Position numbers and translations under genes: made by a program
Source of the DNA: an uncultured Pelagibacteraceae bacterium
GTDB taxonomy: Bacteria; Pseudomonadota; Alphaproteobacteria; Pelagibacterales; Pelagibacteraceae
Direction: 5' to 3'
Length of the DNA stretch: 64,000 bases
Assembly: GCA_902596975.1 (NCBI GenBank)
Contig: CACJWS010000004.1
Coordinates: 1 to 64,000 of the forward strand
Notes under the pieces: generated by a model
The model's input: the letters and a program-made list of their open reading frames with translations, nothing else
Told to the model about the DNA's origin: nothing
Databases searched by the model: none
Shown here: positions 56,703-64,000 of the stretch, piece after piece
Position numbering within the stretch: position 1 is the stretch's first letter
Layout: each line of letters begins with the position of its first letter

Positions 56703-57208
56703 AGGTCTTTAGGTCTAGTAAATTCTTTAATTAAACCATTTCCATCTAATTTGTTCCATTCATTAAAATCAAAATAAATTTTTGCAAATGCCGATGTCGG
56801 AAATTTGTAGTTTAATAATTTAAAATGGTTGTTGTTGTGATTTTTTGTCAGTGATCGTATTAGATTTCTAACAGTAGGTTCATGGTTAATTAAAAGCACT
56901 GATTTATATTTTTTTGGTATTTTTTTTATTATATCTATAATTTTATCTTCACTTGATAAGTATAATTTTTTTGAAGAAATAATTTTTTTTGGTTTATCTA
57001 TTTTTTTTAATAAAATTTTTAGGGTTTTCTTTGTTCTTTTTGATGATGAAAGTAATATGTAATCAAACTTATAATTTTTTTTAACAAAAAATTCACAAAT
57101 CTTTTTTGCATTTTTCTCGCCACGCTTACTTAATGGTCTTTCATGATCATCAAGATTTGGGTGGTCCCAGCTAGATTTTGCATGACGCATAACGTATAAT
57201 TTAAGCAT
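56684..57208 (-). CDS. SixA-type histidine phosphatase
   Basis: 174-residue histidine phosphatase superfamily protein. Catalytic RHG-type motif is VMRHAKSSW (about 6-14), with conserved DHERPLSKRGEKNA and a second His in INHEPTVRNLIRSL. SixA removes phosphate from His on HPt/histidine-kinase or PTS proteins; here its location next to phoB and ppk suggests a link to phosphate signalling or polyphosphate, which is inference. The ATG at 57208 was chosen because upstream in-frame sequence lies inside ppk; the two genes' starts are 13 bases apart. Confidence 0.85.
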   Translation of the reverse strand: MLKLYVMRHAKSSWDHPNLDDHERPLSKRGEKNAKKICEFFVKKNYKFDYILLSSSKRTKKTLKILLKKIDKPKKIISSKKLYLSSEDKIIDIIKKIPKKYKSVLLINHEPTVRNLIRSLTKNHNNNHFKLLNYKFPTSAFAKIYFDFNEWNKLDGNGLIKEFTRPKDLQDSKE

Positions 57209-57221
57209 AAATTTTAAATAT

Positions 57222-59372
57222 ATGACTGCATTAAAAAAACAAGATAAAGAAACACTAAAATCTAAATACATAAATAGAGAGCTGTCTTGGCTAAAATTCA
57301 ACGACAGAGTTCTTCTTGAGGCCCAAAATTTTGAAAATCCTCTTTATGAAAGAATTAAATTTTTATCTATAGCTGGATCAAATTTAGATGAATTTTTCAT
57401 GGTTCGTGTTGCAGGTTTATATAGTCAAATCAAACAAGATGTAGATTCACTTAGTTCTGATGGTCTTACTCCTGATGAACAAATGAGTGAAGTTATTTTG
57501 GAAACAAATAATCTTCTTAATAAACAAAATAAAATATATAGAGATTTAATTCTTCAATTAAAAAAAGCAAATATAAGTATAGTTAAACCTGAAAATTTAA
57601 GTAAACCTGAACAAAAAAGATTATTTAAAATTTTTAATGAAGAAATTTACCCTCTGCTAACCCCATCAGCAATAGACCCAGCTCATCCCTTTCCATTTAT
57701 TGCAAATCAAGGAAGAGCATTAGTTATGAGATTAAATAAGAAAAATAAAAAAAGGACTTTAAATACAATAATAGTAATTCCAAAAGCTTTATCAAGATTT
57801 ATTGAAATAGATGGAAATAAAAGTTTTAAAAAATTTTTAATTATAGATGATGTTATAAGTTTTTTTGCCTCTGAAATATTTCCTGATCATGATTTAGATA
57901 AAAAAATGTTATTTAGAGTTATAAGAGATAGTGATGTAGAAATTCAAGAGGAGGCCGAAGATTTAGTAAGATCTTTTGAATTGGCTTTAAAAAGAAGAAG
58001 AACAGGTGACATAGTACGTTTAGAAATTTTAAAAAATAGTAATAATGACTTAATTAAGTTTATAACCAATAAGTTAAACGTAAAATCTGAATACATCTAT
58101 GAAATTGAAGGCATTGTTGGAATTCAAGATATAGACCAAGTTTGTAAAATTAAAAATTCTAAATTAAGATTTAAAAATTTTAATCCCAGGGAGGTTGAGA
58201 GATTAAAGGAGTTTAATAATAATTTTTTTGATACTATAAAAAAAAAAGATTTAATAGTTCATCACCCTTTTGAAACATTTGATGCTGTCGTTGAGTTTTT
58301 AAATCAAGCTGCATATGATAAAAAAGTTATAGCAATTAAACAAACTCTATACAGAACAACGCTAGATTCTCCAATTGTTAAAGCCTTAATAACAGCAGCT
58401 GAAAATGGAAAGACAGTAACCGCTTTAATAGAGATCAAAGCAAGATTTGATGAAGAAGCAAACATTCAACTTTCAAGAAGTTTAGAAAAAGCAGGAATTC
58501 AAATAGTTTATGGTTTTGCAAAATATAAAACACATGCAAAATCATCTTTAATATTAAGAAAAGAGCAGGGAAAAATTCAAACTTATATACATCTGGGAAC
58601 TGGCAATTATCACCCAGTTAATGCAAAAATTTATACTGACTTATCTTTATTTAGTTCTGATAAAAAATTAGCAACTGATGTGGAAAAATTTTTTAATTAT
58701 GTAACTGGTTATTCAAAACCACGAAATCTTAGTAAAATATCTATATCACCAATTAATCTTAGGGAAACCTTGATCAAATGTATTGCTAACGAGATAACAA
58801 ATGTCAAAAAAGGTAAAAAAGGTGAAATATGGGCCAAAATGAATTCCTTAGTAGATCCAGCGATAATTGATAAATTTTACGAAGCTTCAAATGCTGGAGT
58901 AAAGATATTTTTATTTGTAAGAGGTGTCTGTTGTTTAAGACCTGGAGTTAAAGATAAATCTGAAAATATAATAGTTAAAAGCATGATTGGAAGATTTTTG
59001 GAACACTCAAGAATTTATTGTTTTGCAAATGGAAAAACAATGCCTAGTAGAGATGCAAAAGTTTTTATTTCATCAGCAGATTTAATGCCAAGAAATTTAA
59101 ATCGAAGAGTAGAACTTCTAGTTCCAATTGAAAACCAAACAGTCCACGAACAAGTTCTTGATCAAATTATGTTAGCTAATTATTTAGATAAAAAACAAAG
59201 TTGGGAACTTGATGCTAGTGGAAATTATAAAAAAATTAAATATAGTGAAAATGATTCTTTTTCAGCCCATGATTATTTTATGAATAATCCTAGTTTATCT
59301 GGAAGAGGTAAAGCTAAATTAAAAATGAAACCAAAAAAATTAAATTTAAGATTAATTAAAAGTGGAAATTAA
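57222..59372 (+). CDS. ppk: Polyphosphate kinase
   Basis: PPK1, 716 residues: reversible transfer of the ATP gamma-phosphate to polyphosphate. N-terminal NRELSWLKFNDRVLLEA (about 17-33) is the family opening. The phospholipase-D-like catalytic core has HHPFETFDAVVEFLNQAA, KQTLYRT, ALIEIKARFDEEANI, the catalytic His in YKTHAKSSLILR (His near 433) and HLGTGNYHP. The C-terminal domain has SADLMPRNLNRRVELLVPI. Overlaps ppx by 11 bases. Confidence 0.96.
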   Translation: MTALKKQDKETLKSKYINRELSWLKFNDRVLLEAQNFENPLYERIKFLSIAGSNLDEFFMVRVAGLYSQIKQDVDSLSSDGLTPDEQMSEVILETNNLLNKQNKIYRDLILQLKKANISIVKPENLSKPEQKRLFKIFNEEIYPLLTPSAIDPAHPFPFIANQGRALVMRLNKKNKKRTLNTIIVIPKALSRFIEIDGNKSFKKFLIIDDVISFFASEIFPDHDLDKKMLFRVIRDSDVEIQEEAEDLVRSFELALKRRRTGDIVRLEILKNSNNDLIKFITNKLNVKSEYIYEIEGIVGIQDIDQVCKIKNSKLRFKNFNPREVERLKEFNNNFFDTIKKKDLIVHHPFETFDAVVEFLNQAAYDKKVIAIKQTLYRTTLDSPIVKALITAAENGKTVTALIEIKARFDEEANIQLSRSLEKAGIQIVYGFAKYKTHAKSSLILRKEQGKIQTYIHLGTGNYHPVNAKIYTDLSLFSSDKKLATDVEKFFNYVTGYSKPRNLSKISISPINLRETLIKCIANEITNVKKGKKGEIWAKMNSLVDPAIIDKFYEASNAGVKIFLFVRGVCCLRPGVKDKSENIIVKSMIGRFLEHSRIYCFANGKTMPSRDAKVFISSADLMPRNLNRRVELLVPIENQTVHEQVLDQIMLANYLDKKQSWELDASGNYKKIKYSENDSFSAHDYFMNNPSLSGRGKAKLKMKPKKLNLRLIKSGN

Positions 59373-60873
59373 AGTTTTAAAAAATAATCAAAATTTGAAA
59401 TTAAAACCTGCTAAATTAGCAGTAATTGATATAGGTTCCAATTCTATCAGGATGTTAATCTATGAAGATTTTAACTCATCTCGTGTGCCTTTTTTCAATG
59501 AAAAAGCCGTTTGTGAACTTGGTAAAAATTTAGATAAGTCAAGAAAACTTCATAAATCTGGTGTGGATTATGCCCAAAAAGTATTGAAGAGATTTTCAGA
59601 AATTTTAAATGTTTCCAAAATTGTTAATTTAAAAATAATAGCAACTGCTGTTTTAAGAGAAGCAACAGATGCAAAACCCTTTGTTGAATACGTAGAAAAC
59701 CTTTTTAAAAAAAAAATAGAAATCTTAAGTGGAGAGGAAGAAGCAATTTGTTCAGCAGAGGGTGTAAAAATTGGATTTGATAATGTAGATGGGTTAGTTG
59801 CTGATCTTGGTGGAGGTAGTTTAGAATTAGCTCGAGTTGAAAATGGTTTGATTACTAATAAAACATCTTTACCCTTAGGTGTTTTAAGACTACTTAATAA
59901 TCCAATTGTAAAAAAGAGAAACCTTTCTAAATATATAAAACAACTTTTGAGAGATGAGAAATGGTTATCTAAAAAAAAATTTGAAAATTTGTATTTAGTT
60001 GGAGGAACATGGAGAGCTTTATTTAAACTTCATCTGTTTCAAAATAAACATCCTGTCCATATAATTCATCAGTATTCAGTAAATTATGAAACTATATCAT
60101 CATTTGTAGAAAAAATAGCATCGTTTAATAAAGCAAAACTAAAAACAGTTGAATATATATCTAAATCTAGAACACCTTATCTACCATATAGCTCTATTAT
60201 TTTAGATGAAATCATGAAAGTCACAAATCCAAAAAACATAATTTGTTCTATAAGCGGTATTAGAGAGGGATCTCTAGCAAAAGATTACTTTAAAAATATT
60301 GATAACTCTCAAGTTTTTGAAAAATCATTAGAATATATTTCTAAGAAGAGAGGTGATTTGGGATTAACCTACAAAAAGTATCATGAATTTATCAAACCTG
60401 TATTTGATGGTAATGAACATTTTGATGAAAAATTGCTTAATTTAGCTTGTGTTTTAAGTCATATGGATTGGGGACTAGGTGCTTTTCAAAAGGCAGAATT
60501 AGTTTTTCAAGAAACATTAAATACCCCTTTATTGAGACTTTCACATAAAGAAAGAATTCAAATAGCTCTTTCATGTTATTGGAGGTACTGCAGTATTAAA
60601 TACAATCCAAAAATAGAATATTTAACTTTTTTAAATAATAATGAAATTTTTTCTAGCAAACAAGTTGGTGCAGCCTTAAGATTTGCTCACTCACTAACAT
60701 CTATTTCAACTATCTTTTTAGAAGAATTTAAATTGTATAAAAGAGGCAACTCTGTATTTTTAAAAATTCCAGCACAACATCAAGAAATAATTTCTAAACA
60801 AGCCACAAAAAGATTTAAAGCTCTGGCGAGAGAATTATTTTTAGAACCAAGAGTAATTTATTCAAATAATTAA
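59362..60873 (+). CDS. ppx: Exopolyphosphatase (Ppx/GppA family)
   Basis: 503 residues. ASKHA-type N-terminal domain has LAVIDIGSNSIRMLIYED (about 18-35), ATAVLREATDA, ILSGEEEA, DLGGGSLELA, and GTWRALFKL. A helical C-terminal half (about 315-503) resembles the extended HD-like domain of alphaproteobacterial Ppx. Releases phosphate from polyphosphate or acts on pppGpp. The start is GTG at 59362, inside the end of ppk. Together with ppk it forms a polyphosphate storage/mobilisation pair. Confidence 0.92.
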   Translation: MEIKVLKNNQNLKLKPAKLAVIDIGSNSIRMLIYEDFNSSRVPFFNEKAVCELGKNLDKSRKLHKSGVDYAQKVLKRFSEILNVSKIVNLKIIATAVLREATDAKPFVEYVENLFKKKIEILSGEEEAICSAEGVKIGFDNVDGLVADLGGGSLELARVENGLITNKTSLPLGVLRLLNNPIVKKRNLSKYIKQLLRDEKWLSKKKFENLYLVGGTWRALFKLHLFQNKHPVHIIHQYSVNYETISSFVEKIASFNKAKLKTVEYISKSRTPYLPYSSIILDEIMKVTNPKNIICSISGIREGSLAKDYFKNIDNSQVFEKSLEYISKKRGDLGLTYKKYHEFIKPVFDGNEHFDEKLLNLACVLSHMDWGLGAFQKAELVFQETLNTPLLRLSHKERIQIALSCYWRYCSIKYNPKIEYLTFLNNNEIFSSKQVGAALRFAHSLTSISTIFLEEFKLYKRGNSVFLKIPAQHQEIISKQATKRFKALARELFLEPRVIYSNN

Positions 60874-60975
60874 TATATAATTTAATTTATTACAACTTAC
60901 AGGTTAGTGATTTTTCTTCTTTAATATATTTTTAATTTTATTGAAACATATCTTTAATCCAAATGTAATATTCTT

Positions 60976-60993
60976 CTGTGATTAAATTGTAAA
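60976..60993 (+). promoter_or_regulatory. Weak Pho-box-like repeat downstream of ppx
   Basis: CTGTGAT-TAAA-TTGTAAA has the 7-4-7 spacing and partial consensus. No good -10 lies at the expected distance, and no gene follows on the plus strand, only a terminator. The remaining bases of this gap (60874-61006) show nothing else. Confidence 0.2.
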
Positions 60994-61006
60994 CATTAAA
61001 CCCCTG

Positions 61007-61044
61007 AAATACGCTCGGTATTATTATTGAGCGTATTTCTTTTT
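61007..61044. terminator. Bidirectional-looking terminator hairpin after ppx
   Basis: A ten-base-pair perfect stem AAATACGCTC (61007-61016) / GAGCGTATTT (61029-61038) has a 12-base loop and CTTTTT to 61044. It likely ends the ppk-ppx transcript, though it is 134 bases beyond the ppx stop. It contains the last codon and stop of the convergent Nudix gene. Confidence 0.8.
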
Positions 61045-61509
61045 ATAAAACAAATACATTCCTATATGAGATGCATTGTTAAATTTACCATTCTCAATTA
61101 ATTTAATTATTTGATGATCTGAAACTATGTGGATTTTAATTCCTTTTTCAGGCTTTGAAATTTTAATAAGATTACTACAAAAAAAACCAGTAATTTTAGT
61201 GGTGAGTCGACCTGGTTCAGAATAAAATGAAGTAATTTTTCTTAATTTATTTCTTGATTTATATCCTGTTTCTTCAATTAATTCTTTTTTAGCAGATATT
61301 AAAGCTGTTTCATGTTTTTCAATTATACCAGATGGAAACTCAAAATTAATTTGATTTATAGGAATTCTTTTTTGTGAAACCAAAATATACTTGTTCTTAA
61401 TTTTGGGTATTACTATTGAAAGGTTTGAGGTTTTTAAAAAATGATAAAATTCTTTTTTAAATTTTTTATTAATTAATTTAATATTGTTTGTTAGTTTTAA
61501 ATTTTTCAA
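61024..61509 (-). CDS. Nudix hydrolase (ADP-ribose pyrophosphatase-like)
   Basis: 161-residue protein. The Nudix box is GIIEKHETALISAKKELIEETGY, close to GX5EX7REUXEEXGU with the R position replaced by K. Flanking SQKRIPINQINFEFPSG and TSFYSEPGRLTTKITGFF resemble ADP-ribose pyrophosphatases. The proposed start is TTG at 61509, which overlaps the aquaporin stop (TTGA); a longer frame exists but lies within the aquaporin gene and looks non-homologous. It is the last gene of the arsenate operon. Real substrate unknown. Confidence 0.8.
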   Translation of the reverse strand: MKNLKLTNNIKLINKKFKKEFYHFLKTSNLSIVIPKIKNKYILVSQKRIPINQINFEFPSGIIEKHETALISAKKELIEETGYKSRNKLRKITSFYSEPGRLTTKITGFFCSNLIKISKPEKGIKIHIVSDHQIIKLIENGKFNNASHIGMYLFYKKKYAQ

Positions 61510-62165
61510 TCTTTTCCTAAGAATAATTTTTTTGCGATATAAACAGCAATTAACATACCAATTAATTCTGCAATTATATAAAAAGGAGTGTTTAAATAAC
61601 TTATACCAGTAAACGACTCTGTGAATGTTCTTGCTATTGTTACAGCAGGATTTGCAAAAGAAGTTGAAGAGGTAAACCAATAACCAGCAGTGATATATAA
61701 ACCTACTGATCCAGCAACAGCTATTTTACCTGATCTCATTGAACCAAAAATTATCAAAATAAGACCCAACGTAGCAACTATTTCAGAAGTAAAAATATAA
61801 ATCCCACTCCTTGACTTTGTTGATAATTCAAAAACCTGATGTTCAAAAAAGAAATTAGCTAATGCTACACCTAGCAAACATCCAAGTATCTGAGCAGAAA
61901 TATAAAAGGGTAGAAGGTTTTTTTTTAACTTTCCTGTAATTGTCATAGCAATACTTACAAATGGATTGAAATGAGCCCCAGATACATCAGCAAATACTGT
62001 TATTAGCACAAACAATCCAGCTCCGGTTGCCAATGTGTTTGCTATTAGCATTACTGCTATATCATTAGTTAGATTTTCTGCCATTAAACCTGATCCAACT
62101 ATGATCATGACCAGAAAGCAACTTCCAATGAACTCTGAAAGAAAATATCTATTTTTATTTTTCAT
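61506..62165 (-). CDS. Aquaporin/MIP family channel, AqpS-like
   Basis: 219-residue MIP channel with six hydrophobic helices. The pore half-helices carry NPF at 67-69 (SGAHFNPFVSIAMT) and NPA at 172-174 (SFANPAVTIART). The first box departs from NPA, as is seen in some AqpS/aquaglyceroporin relatives. It overlaps arsC by 11 bases. In Sinorhizobium an ars operon couples AqpS with ArsC, arsenite leaving the cell through the channel; the same role is inferred here since no ArsB or Acr3 is present. Confidence 0.85.
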   Translation of the reverse strand: MKNKNRYFLSEFIGSCFLVMIIVGSGLMAENLTNDIAVMLIANTLATGAGLFVLITVFADVSGAHFNPFVSIAMTITGKLKKNLLPFYISAQILGCLLGVALANFFFEHQVFELSTKSRSGIYIFTSEIVATLGLILIIFGSMRSGKIAVAGSVGLYITAGYWFTSSTSFANPAVTIARTFTESFTGISYLNTPFYIIAELIGMLIAVYIAKKLFLGKD

Positions 62166-62586
62166 CTATCCAATCTTTAATTTTATTACTTATAATATTG
62201 AAAGTTTTTCTAATGATTATTTGCTTTTCTTCGTCATTTGCATTTTGAAGTTTAGCTACCGGATCTTCTATATCCCAATGTATAATTTGGTTTTTATCAG
62301 GCCAAATAGGACATACCTCATTATTTGCGTTGTTGCATACTGTTATTACATGATCCAATTTTAATTCTTTATTGATAAATTCTTCAAAGTTTTTAGAACT
62401 ATAATTAGTTAGATCATAACTTTTATTTTTTTCTAAAAAACTTTTAACATCTTCATTGATTTTTCCAGATGGATTACTACCAGCACTAAAGGCATTAAAT
62501 TTATTTGAGTATTCGTTATTAATAATACTCTCAGCGATAATGCTTCTCGCTGAATTTCCTGTGCATACAAATAAAATATTTTTCAT
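62155..62586 (-). CDS. arsC: Arsenate reductase, thioredoxin-linked type
   Basis: 143-residue low-molecular-weight phosphatase fold. The P-loop CTGNSARS holds Cys8 and Arg14; Cys84 (TVCNNA) and Cys92 (EVCPIWP) complete the three-cysteine relay of thioredoxin-coupled ArsC, distinguishing it from plain tyrosine phosphatases. The general-acid region is WDIEDPVA (Asp105/Asp108). It reduces arsenate to arsenite. TAATG overlap with the preceding small gene indicates translational coupling. Confidence 0.92.
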   Translation of the reverse strand: MKNILFVCTGNSARSIIAESIINNEYSNKFNAFSAGSNPSGKINEDVKSFLEKNKSYDLTNYSSKNFEEFINKELKLDHVITVCNNANNEVCPIWPDKNQIIHWDIEDPVAKLQNANDEEKQIIIRKTFNIISNKIKDWIDEK

Positions 62587-62807
62587 TAAAAAATAATTTT
62601 ATAAATACCAATTACAAACAAAGGAATTTGTAATCCAAAATTTGTTAAAATTGCCTTATCTTTTGAGATGAAACCTGCAATCGTCCAACCGACTACACCA
62701 AGACCATGAAAATATATATTAATTGGATATATATTTAAATTTGTAAGCAATATTCCTGTTAAGACTAAAAATGTGCTTATCCATTTAAGATATTTTTTTA
62801 AAAACAT
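62586..62807 (-). CDS. Small two-helix membrane protein, unknown function
   Basis: 73 residues with two hydrophobic helices (about 8-25 and 50-70) joined by IYFHGLGVVGWTIAGFISKDKA. I do not recognise the family with certainty. A good AAGGAG site lies six bases before its ATG, and a Pho-box-like site lies further upstream. It is the first gene of an operon with arsC, the aquaporin and the Nudix gene, so it may assist in arsenate or phosphate stress. Confidence 0.75.
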   Translation of the reverse strand: MFLKKYLKWISTFLVLTGILLTNLNIYPINIYFHGLGVVGWTIAGFISKDKAILTNFGLQIPLFVIGIYKIIF

Positions 62808-62828
62808 AAAACTCCTTTCTTCATACTT

Positions 62829-62846
62829 ATGACAGTTATGTTAAAG
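62829..62846 (-). promoter_or_regulatory. Candidate PhoB box upstream of the arsenate operon
   Basis: The minus strand reads CTTTAAC-ATAA-CTGTCAT: the second half is an exact Pho half-box, the first is 6/7 of the local CTGTAAC form. It ends 21 bases before the ATG of the small membrane protein. A standard -10 at ten bases would collide with the ribosome-binding site, so the promoter geometry is not ideal; activation is inferred. Confidence 0.5.
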
Positions 62847-62865
62847 ATTTATTAAAATTATTATT

Positions 62866-63204
62866 TTATATTAAATTGATTATGTATCTATGGATAAAAT
62901 ATCCTCCGATTAGCAATATTAAACCTGCAATATAAATTATGAAAAAATTCATATTCAATGATTTTGCAAAAAAGAAGGGTACAAAAAATAAATAACTTGC
63001 TGGTACTGCAATAAATATACTTTTTGTAAACATTACTGTTTTCTCTGTATCATTATGCTCATAATACGAAAACAGTATCGCTATTAGTGATACCAAAGGT
63101 AAAGCAATAATAAATCCAGCGAGCTTAGGATTTTGACCAGCCAACCAACTTGAAAAAGCAACAATTAAACCTGCTGCTACAACTTTAAAAATAAAAAATA
63201 ACAT
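62866..63204 (-). CDS. Small integral membrane protein, DUF3147/GlpM-like
   Basis: 112 residues, four hydrophobic helices. The segment GFIIALPLVSLIAILFSYYEHNDTEKTV near residues 30-57 resembles the DUF3147 family; assignment is from memory and moderate. No function is known. It lies six bases downstream of the peroxiredoxin-like gene on the same strand, in a run Fur-peroxiredoxin-DUF3147. Confidence 0.75.
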   Translation of the reverse strand: MLFFIFKVVAAGLIVAFSSWLAGQNPKLAGFIIALPLVSLIAILFSYYEHNDTEKTVMFTKSIFIAVPASYLFFVPFFFAKSLNMNFFIIYIAGLILLIGGYFIHRYIINLI

Positions 63205-63210
63205 CTGTTT

Positions 63211-63750
63211 TTAGCTTGTTGCAAATTCTTTAATTTTCTCAAAACTGAAGTGATCGGCTATATCTTTCTTGGCGTAGTATACTTCATCAACTGTGCCTTG
63301 TTCGTTTATCAAAACATCTGTAACAGCTATATCAAAATGACCTTTAATTTTTAAAGGAATATATCCCTTTAACATTGCAGGTATTATTTTATGAGATTTA
63401 AATAGCATTGCAGATAATGTTTTCATCATTGATCTTTCAATTTCATATTTTTGAAAATATTTAAAATCTTCATCGGCCAGTACAGTAAAAGGTAAATTGT
63501 TATGTTTTTTCATATATGACCTTAAATTATCAACCGGCGAGTGAAATATTGCAACATGTGTAAAATTATTTCCTAACTCATTAAATCTTTTATTAATTTC
63601 GTTTAATCTAAGATTGCAAAAACTACATCCAGCTATTCTGTAAAAAGTTAAAAGAACTTTCTTTCCATGTGTTTCTGATAAATTAAATGTAGACCCGTCA
63701 TCTCTTGGAAGTGTAATTTCTTCTATTTTATCTCCTTTGGAGATCTTCAT
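63211..63750 (-). CDS. Peroxiredoxin-like AhpC/TSA family protein
   Basis: 179-residue thioredoxin-fold protein. The N-terminal ISKGDKIEEITLPRDDGSTFNLSE is typical of AhpC/TSA proteins. The redox site is AGCSFC (Cys42 and Cys45), a CxxC arrangement rather than the usual single peroxidatic Cys in TxxC, so it may act as a peroxiredoxin Q-like or thiol-disulfide enzyme. ATG at 63750 gives an ATGA overlap with the Fur-family gene; an ATG four codons upstream was rejected. Confidence 0.85.
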   Translation of the reverse strand: MKISKGDKIEEITLPRDDGSTFNLSETHGKKVLLTFYRIAGCSFCNLRLNEINKRFNELGNNFTHVAIFHSPVDNLRSYMKKHNNLPFTVLADEDFKYFQKYEIERSMMKTLSAMLFKSHKIIPAMLKGYIPLKIKGHFDIAVTDVLINEQGTVDEVYYAKKDIADHFSFEKIKEFATS

Positions 63751-64000
63751 TTGATAGAGCATTTTTTACAAAGCCCAAAGAATTCAAGATTATATTTATT
63801 GAATTTCATACCCGCTTTGTCTTGAAAATTTTTTAAATATTTTGAAAGTTTGCTGTCACTAATTTCACTTACTTCTTCACAGCTTTCACATATTGAAAAT
63901 GCTGTTGCCTTTGAGATCTGACAATTTGAATTTTTACATGCAACGAAAGCATTTCTACTTTCAATTTTGTGAATTTTTCCAATTTCAACCAATTTATCAA
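63747..64000 (-). CDS. Fur-family metalloregulator, C-terminal part (runs off the window)
   Basis: Partial: the frame stays open to the last base, so the N-terminal DNA-binding domain lies beyond 64000. The visible 80-odd residues start DKLVEIGKIHKIES and carry structural-zinc cysteine pairs (CESC and CKKC) plus VACKNSNC, typical of the Fur/Zur dimerisation domain. The late C-x-x-C position and downstream redox gene are compatible with Zur, Fur or PerR types; the metal cannot be settled. Stop is coupled to the peroxiredoxin-like gene. Confidence 0.85.
   Translation of the reverse strand, partial: DKLVEIGKIHKIESRNAFVACKNSNCQISKATAFSICESCEEVSEISDSKLSKYLKNFQDKAGMKFNKYNLEFFGLCKKCSIK

Noticed and set aside
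61510-61680. Longer N-terminal extension of the Nudix protein
   Set aside because: The 57 extra residues lie inside the aquaporin coding region in another frame and have Cys/Tyr/Asn-rich composition unlike Nudix proteins.
1-64000. CRISPR arrays, insertion sequences, prophage or toxin-antitoxin modules
   Set aside because: No regularly spaced repeats, transposases, integrases, phage structural genes or paired small toxin genes were seen; the Coq10/RatA-like protein is better explained as a respiratory START protein.

Overview
The window looks like chromosome from a streamlined marine alphaproteobacterium of the SAR11 / Pelagibacterales group. Four things suggest this: very AT-rich DNA (roughly 30% GC by eye), genes packed with 1-20 bp overlaps and ATGA/TAATG junctions, alphaproteobacterial gene order with intervening genes removed, and recognisable SAR11-type modules such as aapJQMP, NtrYX and PlcP-glycosyltransferase lipid renovation next to pst. 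No insertion sequence, prophage, CRISPR array, rRNA or long repeat was seen. No gene-free stretch exceeds about 165 bases; the longer gaps (33721-33851, 38283-38427, 45526-45690, 46870-46968, 60874-61023) are covered by regulatory or structural entries where something was found.

Layout. 1-11673 (+): translation and envelope block: rpsB with a structured leader, tsf, frr, uppS, cdsA, dxr, bamA, skp-like, lpxD, fabZ, lpxA, lpxI, lpxB. 11656-19092 (-): ppiD-like, trpEGDC, lexA (with an SOS box) and gltX. 19150-25600 (+): tpiA, secG, pyrG, kdsA, eno, ftsB-like, lipA, coq10-like. 25613-27665 (-): cinA C-terminal type, pgpA, fused ispDF. 27703-33620 (+): NtrY/NtrX two-component system and TrkA/TrkH potassium uptake. 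Then come tRNA-Arg, the aapJQMP amino-acid transporter, an XRE regulator, tRNA-Asn and tRNA-Cys (both -), valS, ilvD, a GDP-mannose enzyme and a DMT exporter.

From about 46 kb to 63 kb the window is essentially a phosphate-stress island: a lipid kinase divergent from plcP-agt (phospholipid to glycolipid replacement), phoR, a secreted unknown protein, pstSCAB, phoU, phoB, sixA-like, ppk and ppx. Next is a minus-strand operon encoding a small membrane protein, thioredoxin-type arsenate reductase, an AqpS-like aquaporin and a Nudix hydrolase. Three 7-4-7 direct repeats resembling PhoB boxes were read by eye: in front of the lipid kinase, pstS and the arsenate operon. This suggests that arsenate detoxification is wired to phosphate starvation, when high-affinity Pst would also take in arsenate. 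The window ends in a peroxiredoxin-like gene coupled to a truncated Fur-family regulator.

Compared with the usual alphaproteobacterial order, pyrH, rseP, gltA/comEC, moaC/moeA and the pdh cluster are absent from their normal slots. NtrX lacks the sigma-54 loop and NtrY lacks a PAS domain. All calls come from reading the sequence and remembered family features; no database search was run.
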